From NCBI RefSeq assembly GCF_019703305.1, contig NZ_AP024814.1, positions 1-64,000 of the forward strand: a DNA stretch of 64,000 nucleotides, given 5' to 3'. This stretch comes from Helicobacter sp. NHP19-003. GTDB lineage: Bacteria > Campylobacterota > Campylobacteria > Campylobacterales > Helicobacteraceae. Position numbers and translations under genes: made by a program. Below are positions 48,063 to 59,132 of this stretch, one piece after another. How positions within the stretch are numbered: position 1 is the first letter of the stretch; the number at the start of each line of letters is the position of its first letter. The notes under the pieces were generated by a model. The model was not told the DNA's origin. It saw only the letters and a list, made by a program, of their open reading frames with translations, and did not search any database.

Positions 48063-49126
48063 CAACGCCTTTCAAAGTCAATACGGGGATCCACAAGGGC
48101 ATAGGTCAAGTCGCTGATGAGATTGACGAGCAAGCCTAACAGTGTGAAAATGTAGAGCGAGCCAAAAACCACGGGGTAATCTCTGTTGATCAAGCTATCA
48201 AAGCTCAGTAGTCCTAGCCCGTCTAAACTAAAAATGATCTCAATCAACAAACTCCCACTGAAAAACACCCCCAAAAAGGCGCTGGGAAACCCGGCAATAA
48301 CCAAGAGCATGGCGTTTCTAAAGACATGCCCGTAAAAAATGCGATTTTCGCTAGCCCCCTTTGCCCGAGCGGTGGTTAAATACAACTTGCCCATTTCGTC
48401 CAAAAACGAGTTTTTGACAAGCAAGGTGAGGCTGGCAAAGCCCCCGATGCTCATACACAGCACGGGCAGGGCAATGTGCCATAAATAGTCCTTGATTTTG
48501 CCAAAGGTGCTTAGGGTGTCAAAATTGTCGCTGACCAAGCCCTTTAGGGGGAAAATGTGCCAATAAGTGCCCGAGGCAAAGAGCACAATCAATAAAAGGG
48601 CAAAGATGAATGAGGGGATCGCATTTGCCACCACCACCGCCACACTGCTGGCAATGTCAAAGCCCGAATTGTTGTGTCTTGCTTTTAAAATCCCCAAAGG
48701 GATAGAGATGAGATAAATGAGTAGTGTGCTGAAAAAGCCCAAAGAGATCGACACGGGCAACTTCTCTTTAATCAAATCGAGCACCCCGATTTGGCGGTAA
48801 AAACTCTGCCCAAAGTCAAAACACAGGTATTTTTTTAACATGATCACATAGCGTTGCCAAAGGGGTTTGTCAAAGCCATAGAGTTTCGTGAGTTCTTTGT
48901 AAAGCGCGCTGTCCATGCCCTGTGCCCCCTTGTAACGGCTTTCGCTCAGCTGGTTTTCTTTGAGGCTCAAGCTCTTGCTCTCTTGGTTGGTGGCGTTTGT
49001 GAGCTTTGCCATCATTTGCTCCACAGGCCCGCCGGGCGCACTTTGGATGATGAAAAAGTTTAAGGTGATGATTCCAAATAAAGTGGGGATCAAGAGCAAG
49101 AGCCGTTTTAGGGTGTAAAAGAGCAT
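48062..49126 (-). CDS. Peptide ABC transporter permease (DppB/YejB type)
   Basis: 354 residues, six predicted membrane helices, with the N-terminal IQSAPGGPVEQM loop of the DppB/YejB family and the EAA-like loop (ARAKGASENRIFYGHVFRNA). It works with the binding protein just upstream to import peptides. No second permease or ATPase is adjacent, so the rest of the transporter must be elsewhere. Matches HP1251 by order. Confidence 0.9.
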   Translation of the reverse strand: MLFYTLKRLLLLIPTLFGIITLNFFIIQSAPGGPVEQMMAKLTNATNQESKSLSLKENQLSESRYKGAQGMDSALYKELTKLYGFDKPLWQRYVIMLKKYLCFDFGQSFYRQIGVLDLIKEKLPVSISLGFFSTLLIYLISIPLGILKARHNNSGFDIASSVAVVVANAIPSFIFALLLIVLFASGTYWHIFPLKGLVSDNFDTLSTFGKIKDYLWHIALPVLCMSIGGFASLTLLVKNSFLDEMGKLYLTTARAKGASENRIFYGHVFRNAMLLVIAGFPSAFLGVFFSGSLLIEIIFSLDGLGLLSFDSLINRDYPVVFGSLYIFTLLGLLVNLISDLTYALVDPRIDFERR

Positions 49127-50910
49127 TAGGGCTTTCTCTCTAAATTTTTATCCCACCACAAATAAGGCGAAAAGCCATAGGGGGGGTTTTTGAGCATGGC
49201 GATCTTGTCCCAATAGGCGATGCGCCAAAAGGGGGCATGGAAGTGGGGGATGACATAAAAACCCCACAAGAGCACCCTATCCAACGCTCGCACAGCAGAT
49301 ATTTGGCTTGGGCGGTCTTTGGCTTTAATCACCATGTTAATTAAGCCGTCAATGGCCCGGTTGGCAATGCCGGCGTAGTTTTGGCTACCCGGCTGTGTGG
49401 CGCTGCCACTTCCCCAAAAATAGCGTTGCTCATTACCCGGGAATAAGGATTGCCCGACACTGCCGACCACCATGTCGTAGTCAAACTTTTTGATCCGCCC
49501 CATATACTGGCTCAAATCCACCCTTTGGATTTGCATGGTGATCCCCAAAACTTTTAAATTTTTGGCATAGGCTAGGGCTAATCTTTCAAAGGCTTGGTTA
49601 TTTAAAAGCATGGTGAAAATAAAGGGCTTTTTGCTCTTGGCGTTGATCAGCTGGTTATCTTTCACGATATAGCCGGCTTGCCTTAAGAGGGCTTGGGCGT
49701 GTTTTAAATTCTCCCGCCGATTTTGCCCGAGTTTCACTGCTCCGTTTGTGCGTGGCACAAGGTAGGGTGTGGTGAAAATGCGGGGGTTGTACTTTTCTAG
49801 CTCGGGTTTAAACTTCTCTAAGTCTTGCAATTCTTGCCCTGTGGGCAAGCCACTAGAGGCAAAGATAGAGTTGCTAAAATAGCTGGTGGTGCGTTTGTAT
49901 TGTGAGAAGAAGAGATTTTTATTTGCCCACTCAAAGTCAAAGGCGTAAAAGAGGGCTTCTCTCACCCGAATGTCTTTAAAAATCTCTCTTCTGGTGTTCA
50001 TAAAAAAGCCCTGCATCCCTGCAGGCAAGGCGTGTTTTAATAAAACCTTATGGATACGCCCACTAGAAATCCCCTTACCCACATAGCCCCTTGCCCACAC
50101 TTTCGCCGTGCTTTCAAACCGCCAATCGTAAGCCCCACTCAAAAACGCTTGCAAGGCGACCGAGTCGTCCTTGTAATAGTCAAAACGCACCAAGTCAAAA
50201 TTATATTGCCCCTTTTGCACGGGCAAATCTTGCGCCCAATAGTTTTTATTGCGTTCATAAGTGATTTGCTTGCCGATGGCAAAGGATTTAATGGTGTAGG
50301 GTCCGCTAGACACGGGCATCAAAAGGGGGTTGTTAAAATCGTGGGTGCCAAAGAAGTGCTTAGGCAAAACTTGTAATTGCCCTAAGATTAAGGGCAATTC
50401 GCGGTTGTGGGTGTTTTTAAAGGTAAATTTCACATGCCATTTGTCTAGCACGATGGCTTCTTGAATGTCGCTGTAATATTGCTTGAAAACGGGGCTGCCC
50501 TTTTGCATGAGAATGTCAAAGCTGAACTTCACATCGCTGGCTAAAATCGGCACGCCATCGCTAAATCTCGCCCTTTTGTCGATCCCAAAAATGACATAGG
50601 CATTGTCCTTAGCCACTTCTATGTCATTGGCGATTAGGGCGTATTCGGCATAAGGTTCGTCTAGGCTTTGGGCTAAAAGCGTGTCATAGACAAGCTCCAA
50701 ACCGCTTGCCTTCGTGCCCTTGAGTAAAAAGGGGTTTAGGCTATCAAAGGTGCCTAAAGCGTAGTTTTTTAAAAGCCCCCCTTTAGGGGCGTTGGGGTTG
50801 GCATAATTAAAATGTGTGAAGTTTTGTTGGTATTTGGCCGGCTCGCCCAAAGCGATGAAAGGGGCAGCACCTAGCCACGCCCCACACACAGCCCACGCTA
50901 AAAATTTCAC
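49126..50910 (-). CDS. Peptide ABC transporter substrate-binding protein
   Basis: A 594-residue SBP_bac_5 protein. GTG 50910 gives a signal peptide ([20 protein letters not shown]); a longer frame extends into trpS and lacks a leader. Conserved segments: [20 protein letters not shown] (YejA-type), [11 protein letters not shown], and [19 protein letters not shown]. The large size and NPNAPKGG motif favour the YejA group. It overlaps trpS and the permease gene end to end. Confidence 0.9.
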   Translation of the reverse strand: MKFLAWAVCGAWLGAAPFIALGEPAKYQQNFTHFNYANPNAPKGGLLKNYALGTFDSLNPFLLKGTKASGLELVYDTLLAQSLDEPYAEYALIANDIEVAKDNAYVIFGIDKRARFSDGVPILASDVKFSFDILMQKGSPVFKQYYSDIQEAIVLDKWHVKFTFKNTHNRELPLILGQLQVLPKHFFGTHDFNNPLLMPVSSGPYTIKSFAIGKQITYERNKNYWAQDLPVQKGQYNFDLVRFDYYKDDSVALQAFLSGAYDWRFESTAKVWARGYVGKGISSGRIHKVLLKHALPAGMQGFFMNTRREIFKDIRVREALFYAFDFEWANKNLFFSQYKRTTSYFSNSIFASSGLPTGQELQDLEKFKPELEKYNPRIFTTPYLVPRTNGAVKLGQNRRENLKHAQALLRQAGYIVKDNQLINAKSKKPFIFTMLLNNQAFERLALAYAKNLKVLGITMQIQRVDLSQYMGRIKKFDYDMVVGSVGQSLFPGNEQRYFWGSGSATQPGSQNYAGIANRAIDGLINMVIKAKDRPSQISAVRALDRVLLWGFYVIPHFHAPFWRIAYWDKIAMLKNPPYGFSPYLWWDKNLERKP

Positions 50911-51890
50911 ACCAAACCCATCAGCTCTTTGGCTTTTGTGTAGGTCGCCTGTGCTAGGGGGCGTACTCGAGCACACCCCTCATTTAGCACCTTTGTAACA
51001 TAGTCAGGGCTAGCCTGCAGGCGTTGGTGATTCTCTTGTATGGGGGCTAGGGTGGCAACTAATAGCTCAATCAAGGCGTTTTTAAAATGCCCATAGCCCT
51101 TACCTTGAAACTCATTTTCTATGGCTTCACGGCTCAGGCCGCTTAAATTCTCATAAATGCAAAGCAAATTAAGTAGCCCTGCCCTTGTGGGGTCAAAGGC
51201 AACCACGCCTAGCGAGTCGGTGGTGGCTTTTTTGATTTTCTTAGCAATCAAGTCGGGGGTGTCTAGCAAAAACAAGGCGTGCAAGGGGGCTTTGTGCGAT
51301 TTGCTCATTTTAATGGTGGGGTCGTCTAAGCCCATCACCCTAGCCCCACTTGGGGCGATCAAGGGCTCGGGCACGACAAAGCACGCCCCAAAATCTCGAT
51401 TAAAGCGTTGGGCTAGGTTTCGAGCAAGCTCTAAATGTTGCTTTTGGTCTTCGCCCACGGGCACGGCGTTGGTTTGGTAAAGCAAAATGTCGGCTGCCAT
51501 TAAAACCGGGTAGGCAAACAGCCCTGCGCTCACCTGATCTTGTTTTGCGCCCTTGTCTTTAAATTGGGTCATGCGATTAAGCTCGCCCATGCCCGCCACG
51601 CAATTTAACAGCCACGCTAACGCCCCATGCTCATCTATTTGGCTTTGGATAAAGAGGCTAGACTTTGCAGGGTCGATCCCACAAGCTAATAAAAGGGTCG
51701 CCATTTCTAGGCTTTGGGCGCGCAATTCTTTGGGGTCTTTGGGGATGGTGATGGCATGGGCATTGACAATACAAAAGATATTTTCATAGCTGTCTTGTGC
51801 CTGCACCCATTGCTTGATCGCCCCTAAGTAGTTGCCTAAATGCACGCCCCCGGTGGGCTGGATGCCCGAAAATACCCTAGCTTTACTCAT
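50907..51890 (-). CDS. trpS: Tryptophanyl-tRNA synthetase
   Basis: TrpRS, 327 residues. The HIGH-type motif is [16 protein letters not shown] and KMSKS is [10 protein letters not shown]. The gene starts by ATGA overlap with bioC and its stop overlaps the binding-protein GTG by four bases. Confidence 0.97.
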   Translation of the reverse strand: MSKARVFSGIQPTGGVHLGNYLGAIKQWVQAQDSYENIFCIVNAHAITIPKDPKELRAQSLEMATLLLACGIDPAKSSLFIQSQIDEHGALAWLLNCVAGMGELNRMTQFKDKGAKQDQVSAGLFAYPVLMAADILLYQTNAVPVGEDQKQHLELARNLAQRFNRDFGACFVVPEPLIAPSGARVMGLDDPTIKMSKSHKAPLHALFLLDTPDLIAKKIKKATTDSLGVVAFDPTRAGLLNLLCIYENLSGLSREAIENEFQGKGYGHFKNALIELLVATLAPIQENHQRLQASPDYVTKVLNEGCARVRPLAQATYTKAKELMGLV

Positions 51891-52585
51891 GCAAGCTCCC
51901 CGATGAAGAAAATGGCTTCATAGCTTAGGCTATGGTAGGGGACATTAAATTTTAAAGATTTCGCCTTGCCAAAAGGTAAAGCTCCGCCCCCGAGTAGTCC
52001 GCCCCTTTTAAGTTGTTGTAAAAAACTCTCTCTATCGTTAAATTCTTGTTTAAATGTTTCCACCCACATGGTTTGTTTAAACCCCTTAAAACTTTGCTCT
52101 AAAATGCCACACACTTCTTTAGCTTCCCTTAAGGGCGAATGCGTGTTTAAAAAGGTGTGCAGCTCGTGCAGGCTTGCGCTCGTGTGGATGGCTAGAGCCA
52201 CCCGTTTGCAACTCTGCGCCAAATGCCCACACACCTGCGCCAAATTCTGCGCCCACTGCAGGGACGATGCGCTGATGGCTAGGTCGCTGGGCACAAACTC
52301 TGTGTTTTCAAAGTCTACGCACTCTAGGCGCACACTCTTAGCACTTGGGCTAGCTGTGGGGTGTAAGGAGAGCATTTGGGCTGAAATGTCTAGCCCCACA
52401 AATGTGTCCACTTCCACCCCCAAAGCGGGCAAGGCTTTGAGCACGGTGCCGCTCCCACAGCCCAAATCAAGCACCCGCCCATAACACCCGCACGCCAAAG
52501 GGGCGAGCAGGCGTTCAACGATGCGTTTTTGCACACTTGAAAACTCTGCGTAAGTCTTGGCTCTCTTGCTAAAAGAGTGGCGCAC
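51887..52585 (-). CDS. bioC: BioC-like SAM methyltransferase
   Basis: 232 residues with the family start [20 protein letters not shown] and the SAM motif [16 protein letters not shown]. BioC methylates malonyl-ACP to prime biotin synthesis. Context (before trpS, divergent from secG) matches H. pylori HP1254. Substrate is inferred from family. GTG start after GGGGG. Confidence 0.82.
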   Translation of the reverse strand: MRHSFSKRAKTYAEFSSVQKRIVERLLAPLACGCYGRVLDLGCGSGTVLKALPALGVEVDTFVGLDISAQMLSLHPTASPSAKSVRLECVDFENTEFVPSDLAISASSLQWAQNLAQVCGHLAQSCKRVALAIHTSASLHELHTFLNTHSPLREAKEVCGILEQSFKGFKQTMWVETFKQEFNDRESFLQQLKRGGLLGGGALPFGKAKSLKFNVPYHSLSYEAIFFIGELA

Positions 52586-52630
52586 CTCTAGCCCCCTTTG
52601 CTAAAAGTCCTAATTTTAATAAAATTTTGC

Positions 52631-52636
52631 TAAAAT
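52631..52636 (+). promoter_or_regulatory. Extended -10 box of secG promoter
   Basis: TGCTAAAAT, 33 bases before the secG start, in the bioC-secG divergent gap. Confidence 0.5.
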
Positions 52637-52668
52637 CGCCATTTAATCCTTGCACTTTGGAGCGTGTG

Positions 52669-53145
52669 TTGAGTAGTCTGTTCTTGGTCTTACAGATTGT
52701 GCTGGCCGTGTTGATTGTCATTGTGGTGTTGTTGCAAAAAAGTTCAAGCATCGGGCTTGGGGCGTACAGCGGGAGCAACGAGTCGCTCTTTGGGGCAAAG
52801 GGCCCGGCAAGTTTCATGGCAAAAGCCACGATGGTTTTAGGCTTTTTATTTTTAAGCAACACCATCACCCTAGGCTACTTTTACAATAAAGAGTACAACA
52901 TTAGCCTGGTTGACAACGCCCCTAAAGCTGCCCCCCTTGTACCCTTAGTGCCTAAAAACCCCACGCAAAACAATCCCTTGAGTAACCCCTTACTCTTGCC
53001 TAAAACCGACAACCACCCCCTAGCTGTGCCCTACAAGAAAGAAAAGCACAATTTAATCCCCTTGCCCGAGCATAAAGGCACACTTAAAGTTGCACCCAAA
53101 CAAGGCACAGAAACCAAAGAAACCAACAAAGACAAAAAGGACTAA
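52669..53145 (+). CDS. secG: Preprotein translocase subunit SecG
   Basis: SecG of SecYEG, 158 residues: two helices ([19 protein letters not shown] and [18 protein letters not shown]) around [21 protein letters not shown], then a Pro/Lys-rich cytoplasmic tail characteristic of Helicobacter. TTG 52669 ([14 protein letters not shown]) has GGAG six bases upstream and aligns with the recalled H. pylori start; GTG 52666 is the alternative. Confidence 0.93.
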   Translation: MSSLFLVLQIVLAVLIVIVVLLQKSSSIGLGAYSGSNESLFGAKGPASFMAKATMVLGFLFLSNTITLGYFYNKEYNISLVDNAPKAAPLVPLVPKNPTQNNPLSNPLLLPKTDNHPLAVPYKKEKHNLIPLPEHKGTLKVAPKQGTETKETNKDKKD

Positions 53146-53146
53146 C

Positions 53147-53704
53147 ATGTTAGAAGACATTTACAAGCACACCAAAGAGCAAATGCAAAAGAGTTTGCAA
53201 GCCTTGAGTAAGGATTTCACGACTTTACGCAGCGGGCGGGTTTCTATCAGCTTAGTCGATCATGTGCGTGTGGAGTATTACAACACCCCCACGCCTTTAA
53301 ACCAAGTCGCTTCTGTGATCGCCACAGACGCTTCTACCATCACCATCACCCCGTGGGAGAGGGGGCTTTTAAAAGACATTGAAAGGGCGTTGCAAGAGGC
53401 AAATATCGGGGTCAATCCCAGCAATGATGGTGAAAATGTCAAACTCTTCTTCCCCCCAATGACCATGGAGCAGCGCAAAGAAATCGCCAAAGACGCAAAG
53501 GCGATGGGTGAAAAGGCGAAGGTCGCTATCCGTAATGTCCGCCAAGAGGCGAACAACCAAATCAAAAAGCTAGAGAAAGACAAGGCGATCAGCGAGGATG
53601 AAAACAAAAGAGCGTTGGCTGAGGTGCAAAAGTACACCGATGACTTCATCAAGAAAATTGACGAACACACCAAAGCCAAAGAAGAGGAAGTCCTAAAGGT
53701 CTAA
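53147..53704 (+). CDS. frr: Ribosome recycling factor
   Basis: RRF with EF-G splits post-termination ribosomes. 185 residues ([20 protein letters not shown]), full length, with [24 protein letters not shown] and [18 protein letters not shown]-like helices. ATG 53147 lies two bases after secG; earlier starts would overlap it. Confidence 0.97.
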   Translation: MLEDIYKHTKEQMQKSLQALSKDFTTLRSGRVSISLVDHVRVEYYNTPTPLNQVASVIATDASTITITPWERGLLKDIERALQEANIGVNPSNDGENVKLFFPPMTMEQRKEIAKDAKAMGEKAKVAIRNVRQEANNQIKKLEKDKAISEDENKRALAEVQKYTDDFIKKIDEHTKAKEEEVLKV

Positions 53705-53705
53705 C

Positions 53706-54305
53706 ATGGATATTCGCAAAATCTACACCGATTGCGGGGCGCTCTTAGAGGGGCATTTTCTGCTCTCTAGTGGCAACCACTCTAATTTTTACTTGCAATC
53801 GGCAAAGGTTCTAGAAGACCCTAAAATCGCTTCTGAGTTAGCCGAGGCACTAGCGGTAGAAATCCAACAATCCAAGCTAGAGATCGACACGATTTGCTCG
53901 CCGGCTTTGGGGGGGATTTTAGCCGGCTATGAGTTAGCCCGGGCTCTTGGTGTGCGCTTTATCTTCACCGAGAGGGTGCAAGGGGAAATGGTGTTGAGAC
54001 GGGGCTTTAGCGTGCAAGAGGGCGAAAAGGTCTTGGTCTGCGAGGACATCATCACGACAGGCGGGTCGGCGATGGAGGCGGGGGCGTGTGTGGAAGGCTT
54101 AGGGGCAAAAGTCGTGGGCTTTGCCAGCCTTGCCAATCGGGGTATATGCCAAAGGGGCTTAAAGCCTACACACAAAGAAGCGTGTAAATTGCCTGCCCTG
54201 CCTTTTTTTACCCTAGCGGATTTTAATTTTGACATGTACCCGCCTGAAAATTGCCCGTTGTGTCAGCACAGTCAGGCTATCAAACCGGGCAGTCGGGGCA
54301 ATTAA
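53706..54305 (+). CDS. pyrE: Orotate phosphoribosyltransferase
   Basis: PyrE makes OMP from orotate and PRPP in pyrimidine synthesis. 199 residues with [16 protein letters not shown] and the PRPP loop [18 protein letters not shown]. The end carries CPLC, part of a Cys-rich tail. One base after frr. Confidence 0.96.
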   Translation: MDIRKIYTDCGALLEGHFLLSSGNHSNFYLQSAKVLEDPKIASELAEALAVEIQQSKLEIDTICSPALGGILAGYELARALGVRFIFTERVQGEMVLRRGFSVQEGEKVLVCEDIITTGGSAMEAGACVEGLGAKVVGFASLANRGICQRGLKPTHKEACKLPALPFFTLADFNFDMYPPENCPLCQHSQAIKPGSRGN

Positions 54306-54310
54306 AGGGC

Positions 54311-54724
54311 GTGCTCGCACAAAACTTTAAAGCCCTGCACGGGTTCGAGCGCATCAAAGCCTTCATCACGGATTTGTTCATGCTCTACACCCCGCTTTTG
54401 TATGTTGTTACTTATGTCATTTTAGGCTCAGCGCAGGCCTTTAGACAAAATCAAATGGCGGTGTTTGCGTGTGTGGCGGGCTTTGGCTTGCTCTCTAGCG
54501 TGTTTTTGTGCGTGGGTGGACAGACCCCGGGGCTACGCTATGTTGGGCTAAAGTTGGTGTGTGCCAAGAGCCGCGACAAGGTGGGCTTTTTTCGGGCATT
54601 GTTGCGCTTTTTTGTGTGGCTGTTGGTGGCAAGCACGCTGATAGGTCTGCTCTTGCCCTTAATGCGCCCTAACATGCGGCTTTGGCACGACGCACTTTGC
54701 AACACCGCCATGCAAAAGGTTTAA
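54311..54724 (+). CDS. RDD family membrane protein
   Basis: About 137 residues with FERIKAFITDLFMLYTPLLY (R and D of an RDD motif in helix 1), further membrane helices and the second signature QTPGLRYVGLKLV, ending with WHDALCNTAMQKV. The frame is open back to 54251, inside pyrE; GTG 54311 is the first start after pyrE but its ribosome site is close, so the start is uncertain. Matches HP1258 by order; function unknown. Confidence 0.75.
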   Translation: MLAQNFKALHGFERIKAFITDLFMLYTPLLYVVTYVILGSAQAFRQNQMAVFACVAGFGLLSSVFLCVGGQTPGLRYVGLKLVCAKSRDKVGFFRALLRFFVWLLVASTLIGLLLPLMRPNMRLWHDALCNTAMQKV

Positions 54725-54766
54725 TTCTTTTGGCTAACATGCGCCCTTTAGGTGTGGAGATGACAA

Positions 54767-56776
54767 GTGTATTTTAACCGAGAACTTTCATGGCTGCGCT
54801 TCAACACAAGGGTTTTAGACCAAGCTTGCGATGAAGGCTTGCCCCTTTTGGAGCGGTTAAAATTCTTAGCCATTTATGGGACGAATTTAGACGAGTTTTA
54901 CATGATTAGGGTGGCAGGCCTAAAGCACCTGGCCGACAACAACATGACAACCACAAACCTAGATGGCTTGAGCCCAAGAGAACAGCTAGAGCGCATCCAC
55001 GCTTATGCTGCTACTGAGCAAAAAATCGTGCAAAAGCAGTTTTTGGGCTTGAAAGAGTCTTTAAGTAAGCATGGCCTAAGCTTAAAAAGCGTGGCAAGCC
55101 TGCCCATCAAACACCACCCCAAGCTACAAGACCACTTCCACAAACACCTTTACCCCATCGTGGTGCCAACCTTGCTGGACCTAAACCGCCCCTTCCCCTT
55201 TGTACGCAACTTGAGCTTTGGTTTGGTCTTTGAGTTGGAGCGCAAGGACGGGGAGATCGTCTATGGGGCAGTGAAAATCCCCTCTTTGCTCAAGCGCTTT
55301 GTGGAAATCGACACGGGCGTGTTTGTGGCGGTGGAGGAAATCGTGCAAAAATGCGCTCCCTTGTTGTTTGAGAGTTACACCATCTTGGAGAGCATGGTCT
55401 TTAGAATCACCTGCAATGCCGACATGGAAATCATCGAAGACGAGGGGCATGATTTGGTCGATCGCATCAGCGAGGGCTTACGCACACGGGATCGGGGGGA
55501 AGCGGTGCGTTTGGAGGTGGGCGGGGGGAGTGTGCATTTGCGCCAAATTCTAAGCGCACAAATGCCCGGCGTTACCTTGTACCCCAGCCGCATTTTGTTG
55601 GACTTGGGGCGTTTGTGGGAGTTGGTGGGGCTAAAGGATTATGCCCATTTAAAAGCCCCCGTGTTCGTGCCTAAGATTTTGCCCCCCTTAAGCGGTATTG
55701 GCTTCTTGGAGAGTCGGGCATTCTTCGATCTGCTCGATCAGCAAGACATTTTGCTCTTCCACCCTTATGAGAGCTTCGATCCCATTGTGCACTTCATCCA
55801 AAACGCCGCCGAAGACAAGGATGTCGTTTCCATCCGCATGACCTTATACAGAGTGGGTAAAGAGTCGCCCATTGTCAAAGCCCTCACAGAGGCTGCACCC
55901 TATAAGCAGGTGAGCGTGCTTGTAGAACTTAAAGCCCGCTTTGATGAGGAAAACAACTTGCATTGGGCACGGGCCCTAGAAAATGCCGGAGCGCATGTGA
56001 TCTATGGGGTGTCTAATTTGAAGGTGCATGCAAAGGTGGCGTTGGTGGTGCGTAAGGTGGGCGATAGCCTAAAAGAATATGTCCACATCAGTACAGGCAA
56101 TTACAACACGCTTTCAGCCAAGGTTTACACCGACTTGAGCCTGCTGAGTGCCAACCCCAAAATCGCGCACGACACCTTAAAGCTCTTCCACTCTCTAGGC
56201 ACAGGCGTGAGCGCGCAGACACATTTAAGCACGCTTTATATGGCCCCCAAACAAATTAAAAGCAAAATCCTAGCCCTCATCGCCCACGAAATGGTCTTTA
56301 AGCGCAAGGGGCGGATCATTTTTAAGGTCAATGCGCTCGTGGATAAGGACATCATTGATTGTTTGTACAAAGCTTCGCGAGTGGGAGTGAAGATTGATTT
56401 GTTAGTGCGAGGGATTTGTTGTTTGCGTCCACAAATGAAGGGCTTTAGCGAGAACATTCGGGTGTTTTCCATTGTGGGCAAATATTTAGAACACGCCCGT
56501 ATTTATTACTTCGCCCACGACACGCACAAGCTGTATTTCTCAAGCGCAGACATGATGCCCCGCAATTTAGAAAAACGGGTGGAACTCTTGGTCCCTGCCA
56601 CATCTAAGGCAATCCAACGCAAAATGTTACATATCCTGCATTTGCAACTCAAAGACAACGCCCAAACTTATGCCTTGCAAGCGGGGGGCGATTACATCCG
56701 TCTGGCCCCCAAAAAGACTCCTTTAAATGCCCAACTTCTGTATGAAAAGATTGTGAGCGCTGCCGATGACACCTAG
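54767..56776 (+). CDS. ppk: Polyphosphate kinase
   Basis: PPK1 builds polyphosphate from ATP. 669 residues: N-terminal YFNRELSWLRFNTRVLDQA, the autophosphorylated His in YVHISTGNYN, a second conserved His in HDTHKLYFSSADMMPRN, and SIRMTLYRVGKESPIVKAL. GTG start after GGAG. It overlaps pyrD by 11 bases. Order ppk-pyrD-protease-dapA matches H. pylori HP1010-HP1013. Confidence 0.96.
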   Translation: MYFNRELSWLRFNTRVLDQACDEGLPLLERLKFLAIYGTNLDEFYMIRVAGLKHLADNNMTTTNLDGLSPREQLERIHAYAATEQKIVQKQFLGLKESLSKHGLSLKSVASLPIKHHPKLQDHFHKHLYPIVVPTLLDLNRPFPFVRNLSFGLVFELERKDGEIVYGAVKIPSLLKRFVEIDTGVFVAVEEIVQKCAPLLFESYTILESMVFRITCNADMEIIEDEGHDLVDRISEGLRTRDRGEAVRLEVGGGSVHLRQILSAQMPGVTLYPSRILLDLGRLWELVGLKDYAHLKAPVFVPKILPPLSGIGFLESRAFFDLLDQQDILLFHPYESFDPIVHFIQNAAEDKDVVSIRMTLYRVGKESPIVKALTEAAPYKQVSVLVELKARFDEENNLHWARALENAGAHVIYGVSNLKVHAKVALVVRKVGDSLKEYVHISTGNYNTLSAKVYTDLSLLSANPKIAHDTLKLFHSLGTGVSAQTHLSTLYMAPKQIKSKILALIAHEMVFKRKGRIIFKVNALVDKDIIDCLYKASRVGVKIDLLVRGICCLRPQMKGFSENIRVFSIVGKYLEHARIYYFAHDTHKLYFSSADMMPRNLEKRVELLVPATSKAIQRKMLHILHLQLKDNAQTYALQAGGDYIRLAPKKTPLNAQLLYEKIVSAADDT

Positions 56777-57791
56777 GTGGTTGTTTGCCCTAGAGGCTGA
56801 GAGGGTGCACGCCCTCGTGGGGTTTGGCTTAAAAATTTGGGGCAAGTTGCCCCGCAGTCCTCAAATGCCAAACCCCGCTTTGGCGCAAAAGATTTTAGGC
56901 TTAAATCTGCCTAATCCCATCGGGCTTGCCGCCGGCTTTGATAAAAACGCCACCATGGTGGCGGGTCTTAGCCGCTTGGGTTTTGGCGCAATAGAGGTGG
57001 GCACACTCACGCCAAAAGCTCAGCTGGGCAACCCCAAACCTAGGGTTTTCCGCTATATCCCACAGCAGAGTCTACAAAACAGCATGGGTTTTAACAACAA
57101 AGGGGTGGCAAAGGCGGCGCAAAGGCTGGAGAATTTGCCCCCCCTGCCTTGTCTTATCGGGGTGAATTTAGGCAAGAACAAGGACACCCCCCTAGAAAAC
57201 ACCCTAAGCGATTATGAAAAAGCATTAAAGGCGAGTTTAGGCGTGGGGGATTACTATGTCTTCAATCTCTCCTCGCCCAACACCCCGAATTTGAGAGATT
57301 TACAAAACGAAAGCTTTGTGGATGAACTCTTTTCTATGGCAAGAGAGCGCACCCATAAGCCCTTGTTTTTAAAAGTCGCCCCAGACATGCCAAGCGATGG
57401 GCTTTTAGCAGTGTGTGAAAGGGCGATAAAGGCGGGGGCAAAGGGGATCATTGCCACCAACACCACGATTGACTATTCACTGCTGCCTGGGGCGCGCCAA
57501 AGTGGGGGGCTGAGTGGTCGGGTGTTAGAGGCAAAGGCTAGGGTAGTGTTTGAAGAGATCGCTAGGGCGTTTTTTGGGCGGGCTGTTTTGGTGGCCGTGG
57601 GGGGGATTAGCGATGCTAAAGAAGCCTATGAGCGGATTAAAATGGGGGCTAGTTTCTTGCAGATTTTCACAGCTTTTATCTACCAAGGCCCAACAATTTG
57701 TAGACAAATAAACCAAGATATAGTAAAATTGCTCCAACAAGATGGGTTGAGCTCAATCCATGAGGCTGTTGGGATTGGACAAAAAAGATGA
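56766..57791 (+). CDS. pyrD: Dihydroorotate dehydrogenase, class 2
   Basis: Quinone-linked PyrD at the inner membrane, 341 residues. Class 2 features: amphipathic N-terminal helix, GLAAGFDKNATMVAGLSRLG, catalytic Ser in FNLSSPNTPNLRDLQ, ATNTTIDYSLLPG and GGISDAKEAYERIKMGAS. Overlaps the M16 protease start by four bases (ATGA). Confidence 0.96.
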   Translation: MTPRWLFALEAERVHALVGFGLKIWGKLPRSPQMPNPALAQKILGLNLPNPIGLAAGFDKNATMVAGLSRLGFGAIEVGTLTPKAQLGNPKPRVFRYIPQQSLQNSMGFNNKGVAKAAQRLENLPPLPCLIGVNLGKNKDTPLENTLSDYEKALKASLGVGDYYVFNLSSPNTPNLRDLQNESFVDELFSMARERTHKPLFLKVAPDMPSDGLLAVCERAIKAGAKGIIATNTTIDYSLLPGARQSGGLSGRVLEAKARVVFEEIARAFFGRAVLVAVGGISDAKEAYERIKMGASFLQIFTAFIYQGPTICRQINQDIVKLLQQDGLSSIHEAVGIGQKR

Positions 57792-59131
57792 AGGGCTTGG
57801 GTCGTTTTTTTGTTTTAATTTTAATACTAGGTGGTTTCATGCAAGCAGCGCAAGCGACAGAAAAACTGAGTATGCGTACCTACTTGCCCCACTACGAGAG
57901 CATCACTCTTGACAATGGGTTGCAAGTGGTTGCCGTGCCTTTGGCGAATAAAAGCGGGGTGATTGAGGTGGATTTGCTCTACAAAGTTGGCTCAAGAAAC
58001 GAGCGCATGGGCAAGAGTGGGATCGCCCATATGCTCGAACACATGAGCTTTAAAAGCACCAAACACCTCAAAGATGGGGAATTTGACACCATCGTTAAGG
58101 GCTTTGGTGGGGTCAGCAACGCCTCCACGAGCTTTGACAACACCCGTTATTTTATTAAAGCGAGCAACGCCAATTTAGACAAGTCTTTGGAGTTGTTTGC
58201 CGAAATGCTAGGCTCTTTACAGCTCAAAGAGGACGAGTTTTTGCCCGAAAGACAGGTCGTGGCCGAAGAGAGATTGTGGCGCACTGATAACTCCCCACTA
58301 GGCTATCTCTACTTCCGCTTTTTCAACACCGCCTTTGTCTACCACCCCTACCACTGGACTCCCATCGGCTTTATGCAAGACATACAGCATTGGACAATCC
58401 AAGACATTCGAGAGTTTCACGACACCTACTACCAACCCAAGAACGCCATTTTATTGGTGGTGGGGGATTTAGACCCTAAAAAAGTCTTCGAGCAAGCTAA
58501 AAAACACTTTGCAAGTATCCCCAACAAGAGCCAAACCCCCATCCCCGAGGTTTACATGCAAGAGCCTATCCAAAATGGCTTGAGAGAAACCGTGATTCAC
58601 AAAAAAGACCTGTCCTTAGAGTGGCTGGCGATCGGCTGGAAAGTCCCCCCCTTTGCCCATAAGGACCAAGTTGCCCTGAATGCCCTAGCCAAGCTTTTGG
58701 CCGAAGGGGATAGCAGTTTGTTGCGTAAAACTTTGGTGGATCAAAAACGCCTAGCCTCCCAAGTCTTCGCCCAAAATATGGAGCTCAAAGATGCGAGCGT
58801 GTTTTTATTCATTACAGGAGCGAACCAAAATGTCGAAGCCGCCCAAATCAAAAAGGAGATTTTGGCGATCCTAGACAACATCAAGCATGGCGGGATCACG
58901 CAACAGCAATTAGACAAGGTGAAAATCAACAACCGCGTGGATTTCATTGCAGGCTTGGAAGATTCCTCCGATGTCGCCGAGATGTTTGCCGAGTACTTGA
59001 CTCAGGGCAAGATCGAGGACATTGCCCGCTATGAAGAGGAATTTGAAGCCCTAGAGGTCAAAGACCTCGTACGGGTGGCAAATGAGTACTTTAGAGATGA
59101 AGCTTACAGCGTTGTAACGCTAAAGCCCTAA
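57788..59131 (+). CDS. Periplasmic M16 zinc peptidase
   Basis: 447 residues with a signal peptide ([17 protein letters not shown]). The inverted zinc motif is HMLEHMSFK (HxxEH) with the downstream Glu in [11 protein letters not shown] second M16-like half follows. Resembles H. pylori HP1012 (PqqE/YmxG-type). Substrates unknown. One base before dapA. Confidence 0.9.
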   Translation: MKGLGRFFVLILILGGFMQAAQATEKLSMRTYLPHYESITLDNGLQVVAVPLANKSGVIEVDLLYKVGSRNERMGKSGIAHMLEHMSFKSTKHLKDGEFDTIVKGFGGVSNASTSFDNTRYFIKASNANLDKSLELFAEMLGSLQLKEDEFLPERQVVAEERLWRTDNSPLGYLYFRFFNTAFVYHPYHWTPIGFMQDIQHWTIQDIREFHDTYYQPKNAILLVVGDLDPKKVFEQAKKHFASIPNKSQTPIPEVYMQEPIQNGLRETVIHKKDLSLEWLAIGWKVPPFAHKDQVALNALAKLLAEGDSSLLRKTLVDQKRLASQVFAQNMELKDASVFLFITGANQNVEAAQIKKEILAILDNIKHGGITQQQLDKVKINNRVDFIAGLEDSSDVAEMFAEYLTQGKIEDIARYEEEFEALEVKDLVRVANEYFRDEAYSVVTLKP

Positions 59132-59132
59132 C

